Under the pieces are notes generated by a model. That model made no database searches. It saw nothing but the letters and a program-made list of their open reading frames with translations, and was not told where the DNA came from. Below are positions 17,657-26,268 of a DNA stretch of 64,000 nucleotides, piece after piece. Within the stretch, counting starts at the first letter, position 1. The number at the start of each line of letters is the position of its first letter. A program made the translations under genes and the position numbers. The stretch comes from Luteitalea sp. (GTDB taxonomy: Bacteria; Acidobacteriota; Vicinamibacteria; Vicinamibacterales; Vicinamibacteraceae), in contig WHTT01000001.1 in NCBI GenBank assembly GCA_009377605.1, forward strand, positions 62,001-126,000, in the 5' to 3' direction.

Positions 17657-19615
17657 CTACGCGCCGATGTGGAACGGCGGTCGCTCGCGCCACACGGCGA
17701 CGACGCTCGGGCGCGGTGGCCCCGCGCCGAAGTCGGGCCAGCGCGTGCTCGGCCCAGTGGGATCCGAGAGCGTGGATCCTTCACCCGGATGCTGGATGCT
17801 GACAAAGAGCGTGCGCTGGTCCGGTGCCAGCACGAGGCTCGCGACCTCGGCGCCCATCACGCCACTGAGGAACTGCCGGAGGAATCCGCGGCCCCGACCA
17901 TCGGTCGGTACCGCGTAGATGCCGTCGTTCGCCCCGAACGTGCTGGCCTGACCGTCGGTGGCGATCCAGAGGTTGCCGCGCCGGTCGAACGTGATGTTGT
18001 CCGGCGAGGAAATGGCGCTCACGTTGCTCTGATCGAAGCCCGCGAAGTAGGTGCCGTCGGCGGGCTCGTCGGGGTCCCCGCAGAGAATGAAGACCTCCCA
18101 CGTAAACGACGTCGCTGCGTGGTCGTCGTCTTGCTCGGTAATTTCCAGGATGTGGCCGTGCGGATTCGGCTGTCGCGGGTTGGCGGCATCCTCGCCGGCG
18201 TCTCCGGAGGGCGTCGTCCGCGCGGTGTTGTTGGTGAGGGCGAAGTACACCTTGCCACTGCGGGGATTCGTCTCACCATCTTCCGGACGATCCATCCTGG
18301 TCGCGCCGGATACCAGGGCAGCCTCTCGCGTGTTGATGCACACTTCGGCTTGCGTCCAATCGGCCAGCGCGCCCTGCCCGGCGATCAGGGGAATCCACGC
18401 CCCCGTCCCGTCATCGTTGAACTTCGCCGCGTATAGGATGCCTTCGTCCAACAGGTCACGATTGTGTCCACGAACGTGGCTGACGGGCTTGGCGCTGACG
18501 AACTTGTAGATGTGCTCGAATCGCTCATCGTCTCCCGAGTAGACGACGGCGCGTCGACTTCTCGACAGCGCCACGGTCGCCGCCTCGTGTTTCATGCGAC
18601 CCAGGGCGGTCCGTTTTGTCGGAAACGAGTGCGGATCGAACGGATCGATCTCGACGATGTAGCCGAACCGAAACGGCTCGTTCGGCTCTTTGGAGACGTC
18701 GAAGCGGTCGTGGAACAGCTCCCACCTGCGTGCGCTGGCGTCGCCCGGGATCCCGTAGCGCTCGTGGAAGGCTCTTCGTGGATCGCTCTCTGGAAGGGCG
18801 TTGTTGTTCGCGAAGTATTGGTTGAAGTTCTCTTCGGCCGTCAGCAGCGTCTGCCACGGCGTGATGCCGCCCCCGCAGTTGTTGAGCGTGCCGAACGCCA
18901 GGCGCCCGTTCGGATCGCCCGACGTCTTGACCATGGCGTCCCCCGCCACCGGTCCGCCCAGGAGAATGGGCGTAGCCGCCGTGATCCGACGGTTGAATGG
19001 GGATCCCCGGCGAACCTCCCATCCTGTCTCCCGCGACTCGATGACCTCCAGCACCGACAGGCCATGTGCCATCAGCTCGATGTTCACCTGTTCTTCGAGT
19101 GGACTCTCAGGGTTGTAGCCCTCGAACATCAGCTCAGGGTTGGTGTACTCGTGATTGACCGTGAGCAGACCGCGCCTGCGCCATCCAACCCCGAATCGCC
19201 CGCGCCTGCCGCGGTGCTCAGGTGGGAGCGGAAAGAACATCAGGAAGTCACAGTTGTACCCGACCTGTTGGGCCTGTTGTATGGGTGTCTGGCCAAGCGG
19301 ATCGAACGTGGGAACGCCATCGTGGAGCGGGTCACCCCATCGGGCTACGACCGCCGCGCGGTAGCCCGGCGGCACGACCACCTGCTCGCCAGACTGCAAC
19401 GGGATCGTCTTGAAGGTCAAACCGTTCGATCCGCCGAGCGGTCGTGTTGCCGTATCGGCGCCAGACGGCTCGGCCAGCGCCGTTGGTGCAACGACGAGCA
19501 GAGGCGCGGCTGCAGCTGCGCCCTTGATGAAGCTCCGGCGACCCACGCGCCTGGCCATCACTTCTTCGAATGTTTCCCCGAGCCGCAGGAGCGGCTCATG
19601 AACGCCTGTCGACAT
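17657..19615 (-). CDS. phoX: PhoX family alkaline phosphatase (DUF839), Tat-exported
   Basis: A 652-residue secreted phosphatase that would release phosphate from organic phosphoesters; characterised PhoX enzymes use Ca2+ and Fe3+. The N-terminus carries a Tat signal, RRVGRRSFIKGAA followed by a hydrophobic run ending in ALA. Family blocks are visible: LLTVNHEYTNPE, the asparagine/glycine-rich GTLNNCGGGITPWQTLLTAEEN, the DERFEHIYKFVSA stretch, and near the end SSPDNITFDRRGNLWIATDG. The start at 19615 is fixed by AAGGAGG 7 nt upstream; the open frame continues upstream through the neighbouring gene and should be ignored. A candidate Pho box lies 55 bases upstream. Confidence 0.92.
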   Translation of the reverse strand: MSTGVHEPLLRLGETFEEVMARRVGRRSFIKGAAAAAPLLVVAPTALAEPSGADTATRPLGGSNGLTFKTIPLQSGEQVVVPPGYRAAVVARWGDPLHDGVPTFDPLGQTPIQQAQQVGYNCDFLMFFPLPPEHRGRRGRFGVGWRRRGLLTVNHEYTNPELMFEGYNPESPLEEQVNIELMAHGLSVLEVIESRETGWEVRRGSPFNRRITAATPILLGGPVAGDAMVKTSGDPNGRLAFGTLNNCGGGITPWQTLLTAEENFNQYFANNNALPESDPRRAFHERYGIPGDASARRWELFHDRFDVSKEPNEPFRFGYIVEIDPFDPHSFPTKRTALGRMKHEAATVALSRSRRAVVYSGDDERFEHIYKFVSAKPVSHVRGHNRDLLDEGILYAAKFNDDGTGAWIPLIAGQGALADWTQAEVCINTREAALVSGATRMDRPEDGETNPRSGKVYFALTNNTARTTPSGDAGEDAANPRQPNPHGHILEITEQDDDHAATSFTWEVFILCGDPDEPADGTYFAGFDQSNVSAISSPDNITFDRRGNLWIATDGQASTFGANDGIYAVPTDGRGRGFLRQFLSGVMGAEVASLVLAPDQRTLFVSIQHPGEGSTLSDPTGPSTRWPDFGAGPPRPSVVAVWRERPPFHIGA

Positions 19616-19669
19616 CCTGCATCCTCCTTCCCACGTGGTGGGAGCTGCCGCTGAGCGTAACGGCGGGTG

Positions 19670-19687
19670 ATGACAGACGTATGACGC
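19670..19687 (-). promoter_or_regulatory. Candidate Pho box upstream of phoX
   Basis: On the minus strand the sequence is GCGTCAT-ACGT-CTGTCAT: two 7-bp direct repeats separated by 4 bases. This matches the PhoB-site architecture known from proteobacteria (CTGTCAT repeats, 11-bp period). The second repeat is exact and the first has one to two mismatches. It lies 55 bases upstream of the phoX start. The position and the function of the gene both support phosphate control; binding is inferred. Confidence 0.6.
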
Positions 19688-19814
19688 GACGTCCGCGCAC
19701 CGGTAAATTCCAAGTAACGGTGAATCTTCTGAAGGAGCGCGGATGGATGTTCGTGAGCGTGAAAGGAGGCCGTAGCCAAGACGAGAGTACGGCGGTCTCG
19801 TCGCAGCACCTGCA

Positions 19815-20921
19815 CTATCTGAAGAGCTGCGCAATCGGCTTGCCCGCGCCCGGATACTCGGCGCGATACTCGAACCCGAGCAACTGCGCAATCGTGGCGG
19901 CAATCTGATTGGCATAGACCGTTTCGGCCTGCGACCACTCGCCGCGCAGCGGGACGCCCGGAACGACATACGCTTGCCAGACGTCCTGTGCGCCATCGAT
20001 CTTGCCGTGCTCCGACCAGTCCTTGACCGTGTGGCCCCGGCCGTGGTCCGTGGTGATGAGCAGTGCTGTTTGCCCCCGGTACTGCGGATCGGACTCGAGG
20101 AACGTCCAGAGCTCACGCAGATATCCGTCCAGCCGCGCCAGCGTGTCGAGCAGGCGGTTGTATCGACCCTGGTGTGCATCCACATCCGTTTCGCTGAACG
20201 CTAGGTAGAGCACCCGCGGTCGGTGCCGGCGGAGGTGCGCCATCGCGAAGCGAAACGTGAACGCGTCTAACCGATCATCGTCTGCATCTCCTCTTGCTTC
20301 GTGCTGCAGCGTGTTCAGCGCGTCGATAACGGCACCGGGCGCGTCGTAGTCCTCGTACCCCGCGTTGACGAAGATCTGCCGCTCCTTGCGCTGGACGATC
20401 CAATTGAATGTTTCCCAGGAGCCAAACATGGCAACGCTTCTGTCAGTGCGACCCAGGCGTTGCCTGAGGAACTCCAACACGGTCGGATACGGATAGAACG
20501 TCTTATCGTTGCTGTCGATCTCATCGTGCGCCTCGCCCACGAGGATCTCCGAGTATCCCGGATAGGAAAACCCGTGACGATTGGTGATCCAGACACGGCT
20601 GCCGCGTGCCCTGTTCCCAGCAATCGAGCCATGCTGCCGCATGAGCGTCTGCCAGAAGAACGGCATCAGCTTGACTCGCCGTTCCTCCGGTGTTGCAGCC
20701 CAATACTTCTCGTAGGCAGGCTGCTCCTCGAGCTCGACTCCCTTCTCGAGTGTCGACTCGAGGACAGCCAGATCCAGGCCACCGAAGATCTCCTCGACGC
20801 GCACGCCGTCCATCGTGATGAGAATCACGTTTCGGACGGTCGGCTGAGCGAAGGCCCCGTGGGCGCACGTGACGACACCGACCAGCACACCGGATATCAC
20901 GCCGCGAGCCAGATCATGCAT
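19815..20921 (-). CDS. Secreted alkaline-phosphatase-superfamily hydrolase
   Basis: A 368-residue protein with an N-terminal signal peptide ending about residue 26 (HGAFAQ). The core belongs to the alkaline phosphatase/sulfatase/phosphopentomutase-like metal-hydrolase superfamily. ILITMDGVRVEEIFGG carries the first metal-binding Asp, the segment SETDVDAHQGRYNRLLDTLARLDG carries more metal ligands, and TTDHGRGHTVKDWSEHG carries the terminal Asp-His and His. The substrate is not determinable. It lies 199 bases upstream of phoX on the same strand, so both may serve phosphate scavenging. Confidence 0.82.
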   Translation of the reverse strand: MHDLARGVISGVLVGVVTCAHGAFAQPTVRNVILITMDGVRVEEIFGGLDLAVLESTLEKGVELEEQPAYEKYWAATPEERRVKLMPFFWQTLMRQHGSIAGNRARGSRVWITNRHGFSYPGYSEILVGEAHDEIDSNDKTFYPYPTVLEFLRQRLGRTDRSVAMFGSWETFNWIVQRKERQIFVNAGYEDYDAPGAVIDALNTLQHEARGDADDDRLDAFTFRFAMAHLRRHRPRVLYLAFSETDVDAHQGRYNRLLDTLARLDGYLRELWTFLESDPQYRGQTALLITTDHGRGHTVKDWSEHGKIDGAQDVWQAYVVPGVPLRGEWSQAETVYANQIAATIAQLLGFEYRAEYPGAGKPIAQLFR

Positions 20922-20974
20922 GATGGCTTCCCAACCAGAGCAATCGGATGCGAGGGCGCTTTCGGTGAAGCTGC

Positions 20975-21005
20975 CTCAGAAAGCATAGCGCTCAGAAAGC
21001 ATAGC
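20975..21005. repeat. 15-bp direct duplication (ctcagaaagcatagc) with 1-bp spacer
   Basis: The 15-mer ctcagaaagcatagc occurs at 20975-20989 and again at 20991-21005. Read on the minus strand, each copy holds the codons for a terminal Tyr-Ala-Phe and a TGA, so the duplication looks like a repeat of the last codons of the adjacent gene remnant. It lies 54 bases upstream of the hydrolase gene. Confidence 0.8.
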
Positions 21006-21040
21006 CCAGTGAGAACTGCACGCTCCGCGGATGCACTTCT
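20992..21040 (-). pseudogene. C-terminal remnant of an outer-membrane beta-barrel (TonB-receptor-like)
   Basis: On the minus strand, the last codons before TGA at 20992 read HPRSVQFSLGYAF*. A PR-x-x-Q-F-x-L-x-Y-x-F terminus is the usual ending of acidobacterial Oar-like TonB-dependent receptors. Reading upstream, coding sense stops where the dispersed repeat element begins (about 21037-21041). Only about 16 codons remain, so this is a fragment left after deletion or insertion. Confidence 0.45.
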
Positions 21041-21134
21041 AGCGGGCCGCGTCCTCCGGCCGCGCTCCGAGACGCTCACTTGCGAGCCCCGAAACTTGAC
21101 TCAATGCGTCAAGTTTCGCGTTCTCAAGAGTTCG
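21037..21134. repeat. Dispersed ~98-bp double-hairpin element, copy 1
   Basis: This segment is nearly identical to 59793-59891. It contains a gcgggccgcg...cggccgcgc palindrome, a gacgctcacttg connector, then an 11-bp stem CGAAACTTGAC / GTCAAGTTTCG (21090-21100 and 21108-21118) and a terminal ttctcaag. Copy 1 separates the outer-membrane remnant from the TPR gene. Confidence 0.88.
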
Positions 21135-21161
21135 TGCCCGCTTTTATTGATATGCTCGAGC

Positions 21162-22388
21162 ATGAACATGACGGTTCTGAGATTTGCGAGACGCCTCCGT
21201 GTCTCTGAAGGAATCATCACGGGCGTCTTGGTCGCTGGCCACATGCCTGTTCACGCGGCCCCCGGACAGGCTCGCTCGTCAACGGCTTCCGGCTTTGCAA
21301 CCATTGCTGTCCGCGCCGACGCCGCGCGTGACGCAGGCCGCCTGGACGAAGCATCGGGTCTCTATCGCCAGGCGTTGGCCCTGCAGCCCGACTGGACGGA
21401 GGGTTGGTGGTCACTCGGCACCATCCTCTACGACCGGGACCTGCACGCGGACGCGGCGCGGGCCTTCCAGCGCGTGGTCTCCCAGAATCCGAAGAACGGC
21501 ACCGCACACCTAATGCTGGCGCTCTGCGAGTACCAGCTCGATCGCAATGCAAGCGCGACGCAGCACATCCAGGCCGCTAAGACGCTGGGCGTCCAGAAGG
21601 ACGACCAGCTGCTTCACGTGCTCGTCTATCACGAGGCGATGCTCTTGCTTCGTGCGGGCCGCTACGAGCGCGCCATCGAAGCCGCGCGGCCTCTGGTGGC
21701 CGCCGACGTCGAGGATGACAACCTCGATGTCGCGCTTGGCTTGGCCGTTCTGTTAATCCGTCCAAACGACGCGCCGCCGGAGGGCTCGCCGCGCCGTCAG
21801 ATTTTGCTGCGCGCAGGTCGCGCCGAGCGCCACAGCCTGTCCAAGCAGTTCGCCGAGGCGAGGGAGCACTACAGCGCCCTGGTGCAGGAGGCACCGAGCT
21901 TCCCGAACGTTCACTACGCGTACGGTCGTTTCCTGCTCGCGACGGAGGATCGCGAGCGTGCGGTCGCCGAGTTCCGGGAGGAGATCAAGCGCGATCCCTC
22001 TCACGTCCGCGCACGCATGCAGATTGCCGCCGCACGCTACCGTGTGGATTCCGCCGCCGGCATCCCGTTCGCCCAGGAAGTCGTGAAGCTCCAGCCAGAC
22101 TATCCGTTCGGCCACTACTTGCTGGGATTGCTGTACTTCGACACCGGCGACATCACGCGCGCGATTCCAGCGCTCGAAGCGGCGGCTCGCATGGTGCCCG
22201 ACGAGCCGCAGTTTCAATTCACGCTGGGCAACGCCTACGCGAGGGTCGGGCGAAAGGAGGATGCCGCGCGAGCGCGGGCCGCTTTCCAGCGGCTGCGTGG
22301 AAACGACACGGCAACGTCGTCGCCACGTCTCGACCTGGACGAGGCCGAGCCGACACCGCGCGCTGGGAAGAGCCGGCGACCCCGATAG
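21162..22388 (+). CDS. Secreted TPR-repeat protein
   Basis: A 408-residue protein with an N-terminal hydrophobic leader ending in MPVHAA and then about eight tetratricopeptide-like repeats. Clear units include ARDAGRLDEASGLYRQALALQPD and the following TEGWWSLGTILYDRDLHADAARAF; later units begin FPNVHYAYGRFLLATED, YPFGHYLLGLLYFDTGD and PQFQFTLGNAYARVGRK. TPR proteins are scaffolds, here probably periplasmic; the partner is unknown. The start ATG 21162 is chosen because the frame upstream overlaps the opposite-strand hydrolase gene and homology begins here. A downstream ATG at 21168 is equally possible. The C-terminus is basic and disordered. Confidence 0.82.
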   Translation: MNMTVLRFARRLRVSEGIITGVLVAGHMPVHAAPGQARSSTASGFATIAVRADAARDAGRLDEASGLYRQALALQPDWTEGWWSLGTILYDRDLHADAARAFQRVVSQNPKNGTAHLMLALCEYQLDRNASATQHIQAAKTLGVQKDDQLLHVLVYHEAMLLLRAGRYERAIEAARPLVAADVEDDNLDVALGLAVLLIRPNDAPPEGSPRRQILLRAGRAERHSLSKQFAEAREHYSALVQEAPSFPNVHYAYGRFLLATEDRERAVAEFREEIKRDPSHVRARMQIAAARYRVDSAAGIPFAQEVVKLQPDYPFGHYLLGLLYFDTGDITRAIPALEAAARMVPDEPQFQFTLGNAYARVGRKEDAARARAAFQRLRGNDTATSSPRLDLDEAEPTPRAGKSRRPR

Positions 22389-22500
22389 CCGGCCAAGGAC
22401 GCTGCCCCTTGATATTCCCGGCCGGTCGCACAACGAAAACAAGATGTGCGCGACGGCCGCATAGCGGTCCGAGGCACCGTACCGGGGTCGCCGGGCACGT

Positions 22501-25500
22501 TCAGAAGCTGAACCTCGCCTGCACCTCCACCGTCCGCCCCCCAAGCGCATCCTGGGCTTCGCTGAAATGCGAGTCGAAAATGTTGGTCTGGAGGTTGAAG
22601 AGGTTCACGGCGTTGAACACGTTGTAGATGTTTGCGCGGATCTCCAGCCGCGCCGCGTTCCCGAGCCCGGGCATTGCCGGCAGGCCGAACGCCTTGCTGA
22701 TGGTCGCGTCCACGTTGAAGTAGCGGGGCCCGCGGAACGAGTTGCGCGCGACGCCGGGCCGCTCCGGGATCGGCCCCGGAGGATTCTCCCCCTCGACGAT
22801 CGACACGAACGACGGACCCTGCTCGCGCACTGGCTCGGTGAAGTACGCCGGCCCGCCGTCCGGGAAGTTCCCGCCCGGCCGGCGGAACGCGTCGTCGCCG
22901 TAGTCGCTCAGCGCGCCGCCGAGGTAGGCCGCCGGGCGCAGATCGCAGTTGCCTGAGCTCTCCGCGTACACCACGCCGCAGCCGAGCCCCGCGTAGATCG
23001 GCGTCCACGGGAACGCGGAGTGCGCGTTGACGATGCCGCTGAGCGTCCAGCCACCGGCGATCTTCTCGAGCAAGCTGTCAGGATTGTCCGAGAGCTGGGG
23101 CGACCACACGCCCCAGAACTTGAACGTGTGAGTGGCGTCGTAGTCCGACGGTCCCCAGGCTGCCTCGGGGTCGTACACGTAGTGGTCCTGCGCGAAGTTG
23201 TTGGAGCCGTGGTCGTAGCTCCGGCTCAGCCGGTACTGCGCGTCCAGCTGGAATGAGTTGCTGAACCGGTGGCGAATACCGGCGAGGAGCGCGTTGAAGC
23301 TCGCCTCGCCATCGTTCGCGTACCAGGTGAGTTGGTTCACGACCGGGTTGAACGGGATGCCCTGGACGGCGGAGACGAGGTTCAGGTTGTATAGCCGCGT
23401 CAGGTGGTCCGTGGTGCTGCCCTGGTAGCCGAGGCTCGCCACCCAGCTGCTGCCGAGGTCGTACTCGGCGTCGACCGAGTAGCGGAGCATGCGCGTCGTC
23501 GGCCATTCCGCCGGGAAGCCGGTGAGCCCGATCCGCGCGAAGTTGGGGCCCGGCACCGGCAGGTTGGTCTCGGGATCGAAGCTGGCGATTGTCGCCGGGT
23601 TGGAGGCGTAGCCTGAGAACGAGTTGACCTCGGCCGGGAAGCTGTCCACGCCGTACACGATCTGGCCGCCGGTCAGGTTGCCCGCAGCCGAAAGGAACGG
23701 CGCGTTGTTGCGGCCGTTCAGCGAGATCGCCTGGTCCAAGCCGTTGTAGGCGAGGCCGACGCCGCCGCGGACCACCATCTTCCCGTTGAAGCGGGTCGGC
23801 GTCCAGGCGAAGCCCGCCTGCGGGCCGAAGTCCGTCTTGTTGGACTCGTAGAGCGTCCCCCCGAGGCGCAGGCGGAGATCGGTGAGCGCGGCGTCGCCCG
23901 ACCCGAGCACGACGGCGCTCAGGTCGTCGGTGTCCTCCGAGATGGAGCCGAAGTACTCCCAGCGGAGGCCGAGGGTCAGCGTCAGGTTGTCACGGACCTT
24001 CCAGTCGTCCTGGACGAACAGGGCATAGAGCGTCTGCTGCGTGTCCTTCCGGAAGTCGGTCGGCACGCCGGTGAGCGGATCGAAGGTGGCGTTCTCCTCC
24101 GACGGCGCGTCGTTCAGGAAGTCCCACATGTTGTTGAAGTAGTACGACGGCCTGGCCGACCACGGCGCGGTGTCGACAAACGTCATGTAGGTCACTTCGC
24201 CGCCCATCTTCAGCAGATGGCTCTTGTGGACCTTGGTTAGCACGTTCTTGAAGCCGTAGGTGTCCTGGTTGAACAGGCCGGGTGCGCCGATCCCGAAGTC
24301 CAGGTGGTTGTCCTCGATGGTCCCGAGCGTGGCGCTCCCGTCGACGTTCTGGATGAACGTGGACGGCAGGCCCCACGGGCCGTCCGGATTGTTCCCCAGA
24401 TCGTCCCAGCTCCAGCCCGCGTGGTTGACCCGGACCTCGTTCAGCAGCGTCGAGGAGAAGGTGCGGTTCCAGAGCACGGTCTCCGCGCCGTTGTTCTGCG
24501 TGTGGTGGAACTGGTTCATCTCGCGGAGCGAGCCGTTGATGGAGTCGTTGCTGACAGGCACCTGGTACATGCTGAACGCGATGAGGTCTCTGGCGGTCGC
24601 GTTGAAGTCCACGCGCATGTTGTACTGCGAGTTCGTGCTCTCGTTGGGGTTGGCGTTCGCCACGAACACCATGTCGGGCACGCCGTCCAGGTTCGACGGG
24701 CGGCCGGTCCCATCGCCGCCCAGGCCGGGGCTGAAGGGGTCGATGAACGACGGATCCCGCGTCCCCACAGGGAACCGATCCCGGGACAGCGGACGGCCGA
24801 GGTCGAGGCCCTGCCCCTGGATGAACCGGCAGTTGACGCCCTCGCCGAGCCCGATGTCGCTGCAGGAGTGGCCGTCGTTGGCGCCCATGAGGACGGTGCC
24901 GGCGAGCGGCGAGGATCCCGGGAACGACAGGAAGCGCTCGGCGGCGCTGGCGGACGGGGCGGCGGTCCCCATGTACTGCGGCGTCATGTACCACCCCTGG
25001 GTGATGTTGGAAGCCGAGTCGCGGATCGTCTCGTAGGAGAAGAACCCGAACAGCCGGTTGCGGAGGATCGGGCCGCCGAGCGTGGCGCCGATGTCGTTCA
25101 GCAACGCCTGGTTGCGTTCCACGGCCTTGCCGGACCCGTTGTACTCCTGGAAGGCGCTCATTCCCGGGGTGATCCGTCGCAAGAAGGCGCTGCCGTGGAA
25201 ATCGTTGGTGCCGTTCTGCGAGATGATCTGCACCTGCGCGCCGCGGTACCGGCCGAACTCGGCATCGTAGTTGTTCGTGACGATCTTGATCTCCTTGATC
25301 GAGTCCTCGTTCGGGGTGATGACCGACGTCCCGCCCCACGACACGCTCGTCAGGCCGACGCCGTCGATTTGGTAGTTGTTCTCGCCCGTGCGCGCGCCGT
25401 TCGCCACGATCTGGCCGCCGTTCTCGGTGGCGAAGACGCCCGACGCGTTGCCGGTGCCGCCGATCGTCGTCGCGGGCAGGTTCTGCGTGCCGCCGCCCGC

Positions 25501-26022
25501 GCTACGCGCCCCGTCGCCGAACGCGCCCGGGGCGAACTGGAGGAGCTGGAACGGATCGCGCCCGTAGGAGGGGAGCGACTGAATCTGCTCGGCGGTCACG
25601 GTGCCGCTGATGTTGCCCGTGGCGGTGTCGAGCAGCGGCGCGGCATCGCTGACCGTGACCGTTTCGGCGGTCCCGCCAAGCTCCAACGCGACGTCGAGCG
25701 CGTTCGACTGCTCAGCGATGATCCGGACATCGTCCAGGACCTTCCGCTTGAAGCCTTGCAGCTCCACAGCCAGCGAATAGGTCCGGGCTGCGAGCGCGGT
25801 GAAGACGTAGACGCCCTGCTCGTTGCTCGTGGTGGTAAGAGTCCGGTTCGTCTCCTTGTCGCGGAGCGTGACCGTAGCGCCTGGAACGACAGCGCCCTGG
25901 GGATCCTTGACGGTGCCCGAAAGGCTGGCTCGATATTGCGCGTATACCGCCGTGCCGGCCAGGCTCACGGCCACGCACACAAGTGATGCCGACAACCTTT
26001 GCATGCGGGATCTCAGCCTCAT
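22501..26022 (-). CDS. Oar-like TonB-dependent receptor with carboxypeptidase-regulatory domain
   Basis: A receptor of about 1173 residues in the outer membrane. After a signal peptide ending in TAVYAQ comes a carboxypeptidase-regulatory-like beta domain (LSGTVKDPQGAVVPGATVTL to about residue 100), a plug domain with TENGGQIVANGARTGENNYQIDGV and NYDAEFGRYRGAQVQIISQ, then a long beta-barrel ending in RFSF*. In Acidobacteria and Bacteroidota such proteins import oligosaccharides, peptides or siderophores; the ligand is unknown. The ATG at 26022 has GAGG 9 nt upstream, whereas the ATG at 26031 abuts the same GAGG, so 26022 is preferred. Base composition at third codon positions looks more GC-biased than in neighbours, suggesting high expression. 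Confidence 0.92.
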   Translation of the reverse strand: MRLRSRMQRLSASLVCVAVSLAGTAVYAQYRASLSGTVKDPQGAVVPGATVTLRDKETNRTLTTTSNEQGVYVFTALAARTYSLAVELQGFKRKVLDDVRIIAEQSNALDVALELGGTAETVTVSDAAPLLDTATGNISGTVTAEQIQSLPSYGRDPFQLLQFAPGAFGDGARSAGGGTQNLPATTIGGTGNASGVFATENGGQIVANGARTGENNYQIDGVGLTSVSWGGTSVITPNEDSIKEIKIVTNNYDAEFGRYRGAQVQIISQNGTNDFHGSAFLRRITPGMSAFQEYNGSGKAVERNQALLNDIGATLGGPILRNRLFGFFSYETIRDSASNITQGWYMTPQYMGTAAPSASAAERFLSFPGSSPLAGTVLMGANDGHSCSDIGLGEGVNCRFIQGQGLDLGRPLSRDRFPVGTRDPSFIDPFSPGLGGDGTGRPSNLDGVPDMVFVANANPNESTNSQYNMRVDFNATARDLIAFSMYQVPVSNDSINGSLREMNQFHHTQNNGAETVLWNRTFSSTLLNEVRVNHAGWSWDDLGNNPDGPWGLPSTFIQNVDGSATLGTIEDNHLDFGIGAPGLFNQDTYGFKNVLTKVHKSHLLKMGGEVTYMTFVDTAPWSARPSYYFNNMWDFLNDAPSEENATFDPLTGVPTDFRKDTQQTLYALFVQDDWKVRDNLTLTLGLRWEYFGSISEDTDDLSAVVLGSGDAALTDLRLRLGGTLYESNKTDFGPQAGFAWTPTRFNGKMVVRGGVGLAYNGLDQAISLNGRNNAPFLSAAGNLTGGQIVYGVDSFPAEVNSFSGYASNPATIASFDPETNLPVPGPNFARIGLTGFPAEWPTTRMLRYSVDAEYDLGSSWVASLGYQGSTTDHLTRLYNLNLVSAVQGIPFNPVVNQLTWYANDGEASFNALLAGIRHRFSNSFQLDAQYRLSRSYDHGSNNFAQDHYVYDPEAAWGPSDYDATHTFKFWGVWSPQLSDNPDSLLEKIAGGWTLSGIVNAHSAFPWTPIYAGLGCGVVYAESSGNCDLRPAAYLGGALSDYGDDAFRRPGGNFPDGGPAYFTEPVREQGPSFVSIVEGENPPGPIPERPGVARNSFRGPRYFNVDATISKAFGLPAMPGLGNAARLEIRANIYNVFNAVNLFNLQTNIFDSHFSEAQDALGGRTVEVQARFSF

Positions 26023-26131
26023 GATGCCCATCCTCGTAGGCCCGTGGTTCGTGGCACGGGCGACAACACCCCTGAGTACACAGGTGAACGCACCAAGCGC
26101 GACGCTCTGCGACGGATGAACCTACTGCGTG

Positions 26132-26144
26132 TTCAAACGATTTA
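26132..26144. promoter_or_regulatory. Possible LacI-type operator upstream of the TonB receptor
   Basis: TTCAAACGATTTA is an imperfect palindrome around a central CG, resembling LacI-family sites. It sits about 110 bases upstream of the receptor start in an unusually AT-rich stretch. Many carbohydrate-linked TonB receptors are LacI-controlled, but no LacI gene is in the window. Confidence 0.3.
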
Positions 26145-26220
26145 GTATAGGCGGGCGAGCGTTGGGTGTCAACGACCGAGATCGGGATCACACCAAGGAA
26201 GAAGAGGACGGGCCTTTTAT

Positions 26221-26268
26221 GTGAGGAGTAAGGCAGCAGACGAGAAAAGGTCTGTCCCCATTCCTCAC
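26221..26268. repeat. GGGGACAG-family REP-like element at the Gfo gene 3' end
   Basis: A gtgagga...tcctcac inverted pair (26221-26227 and 26262-26268) brackets a segment that reads on the minus strand ggaatggggacagacctttt. The GGGGACAG core is shared with 3903-3983 and 41641-41783. The stop TGA of the minus-strand oxidoreductase gene (26265-26267) is inside the element. Confidence 0.75.

Noticed and set aside
17657-20185. Upstream extension of the PhoX frame through the neighbouring hydrolase gene
   Set aside because: The Shine-Dalgarno AAGGAGG and the Tat signal fix the start at 19615. The N-terminal 190 residues are out-of-frame reading of the hydrolase gene.
24304-25986. 560-codon open frame on the plus strand through the TonB receptor gene
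   Set aside because: It is the antisense shadow of a strongly GC3-biased gene: no ribosome site, Arg/Val/Ala-rich random composition and no domain.
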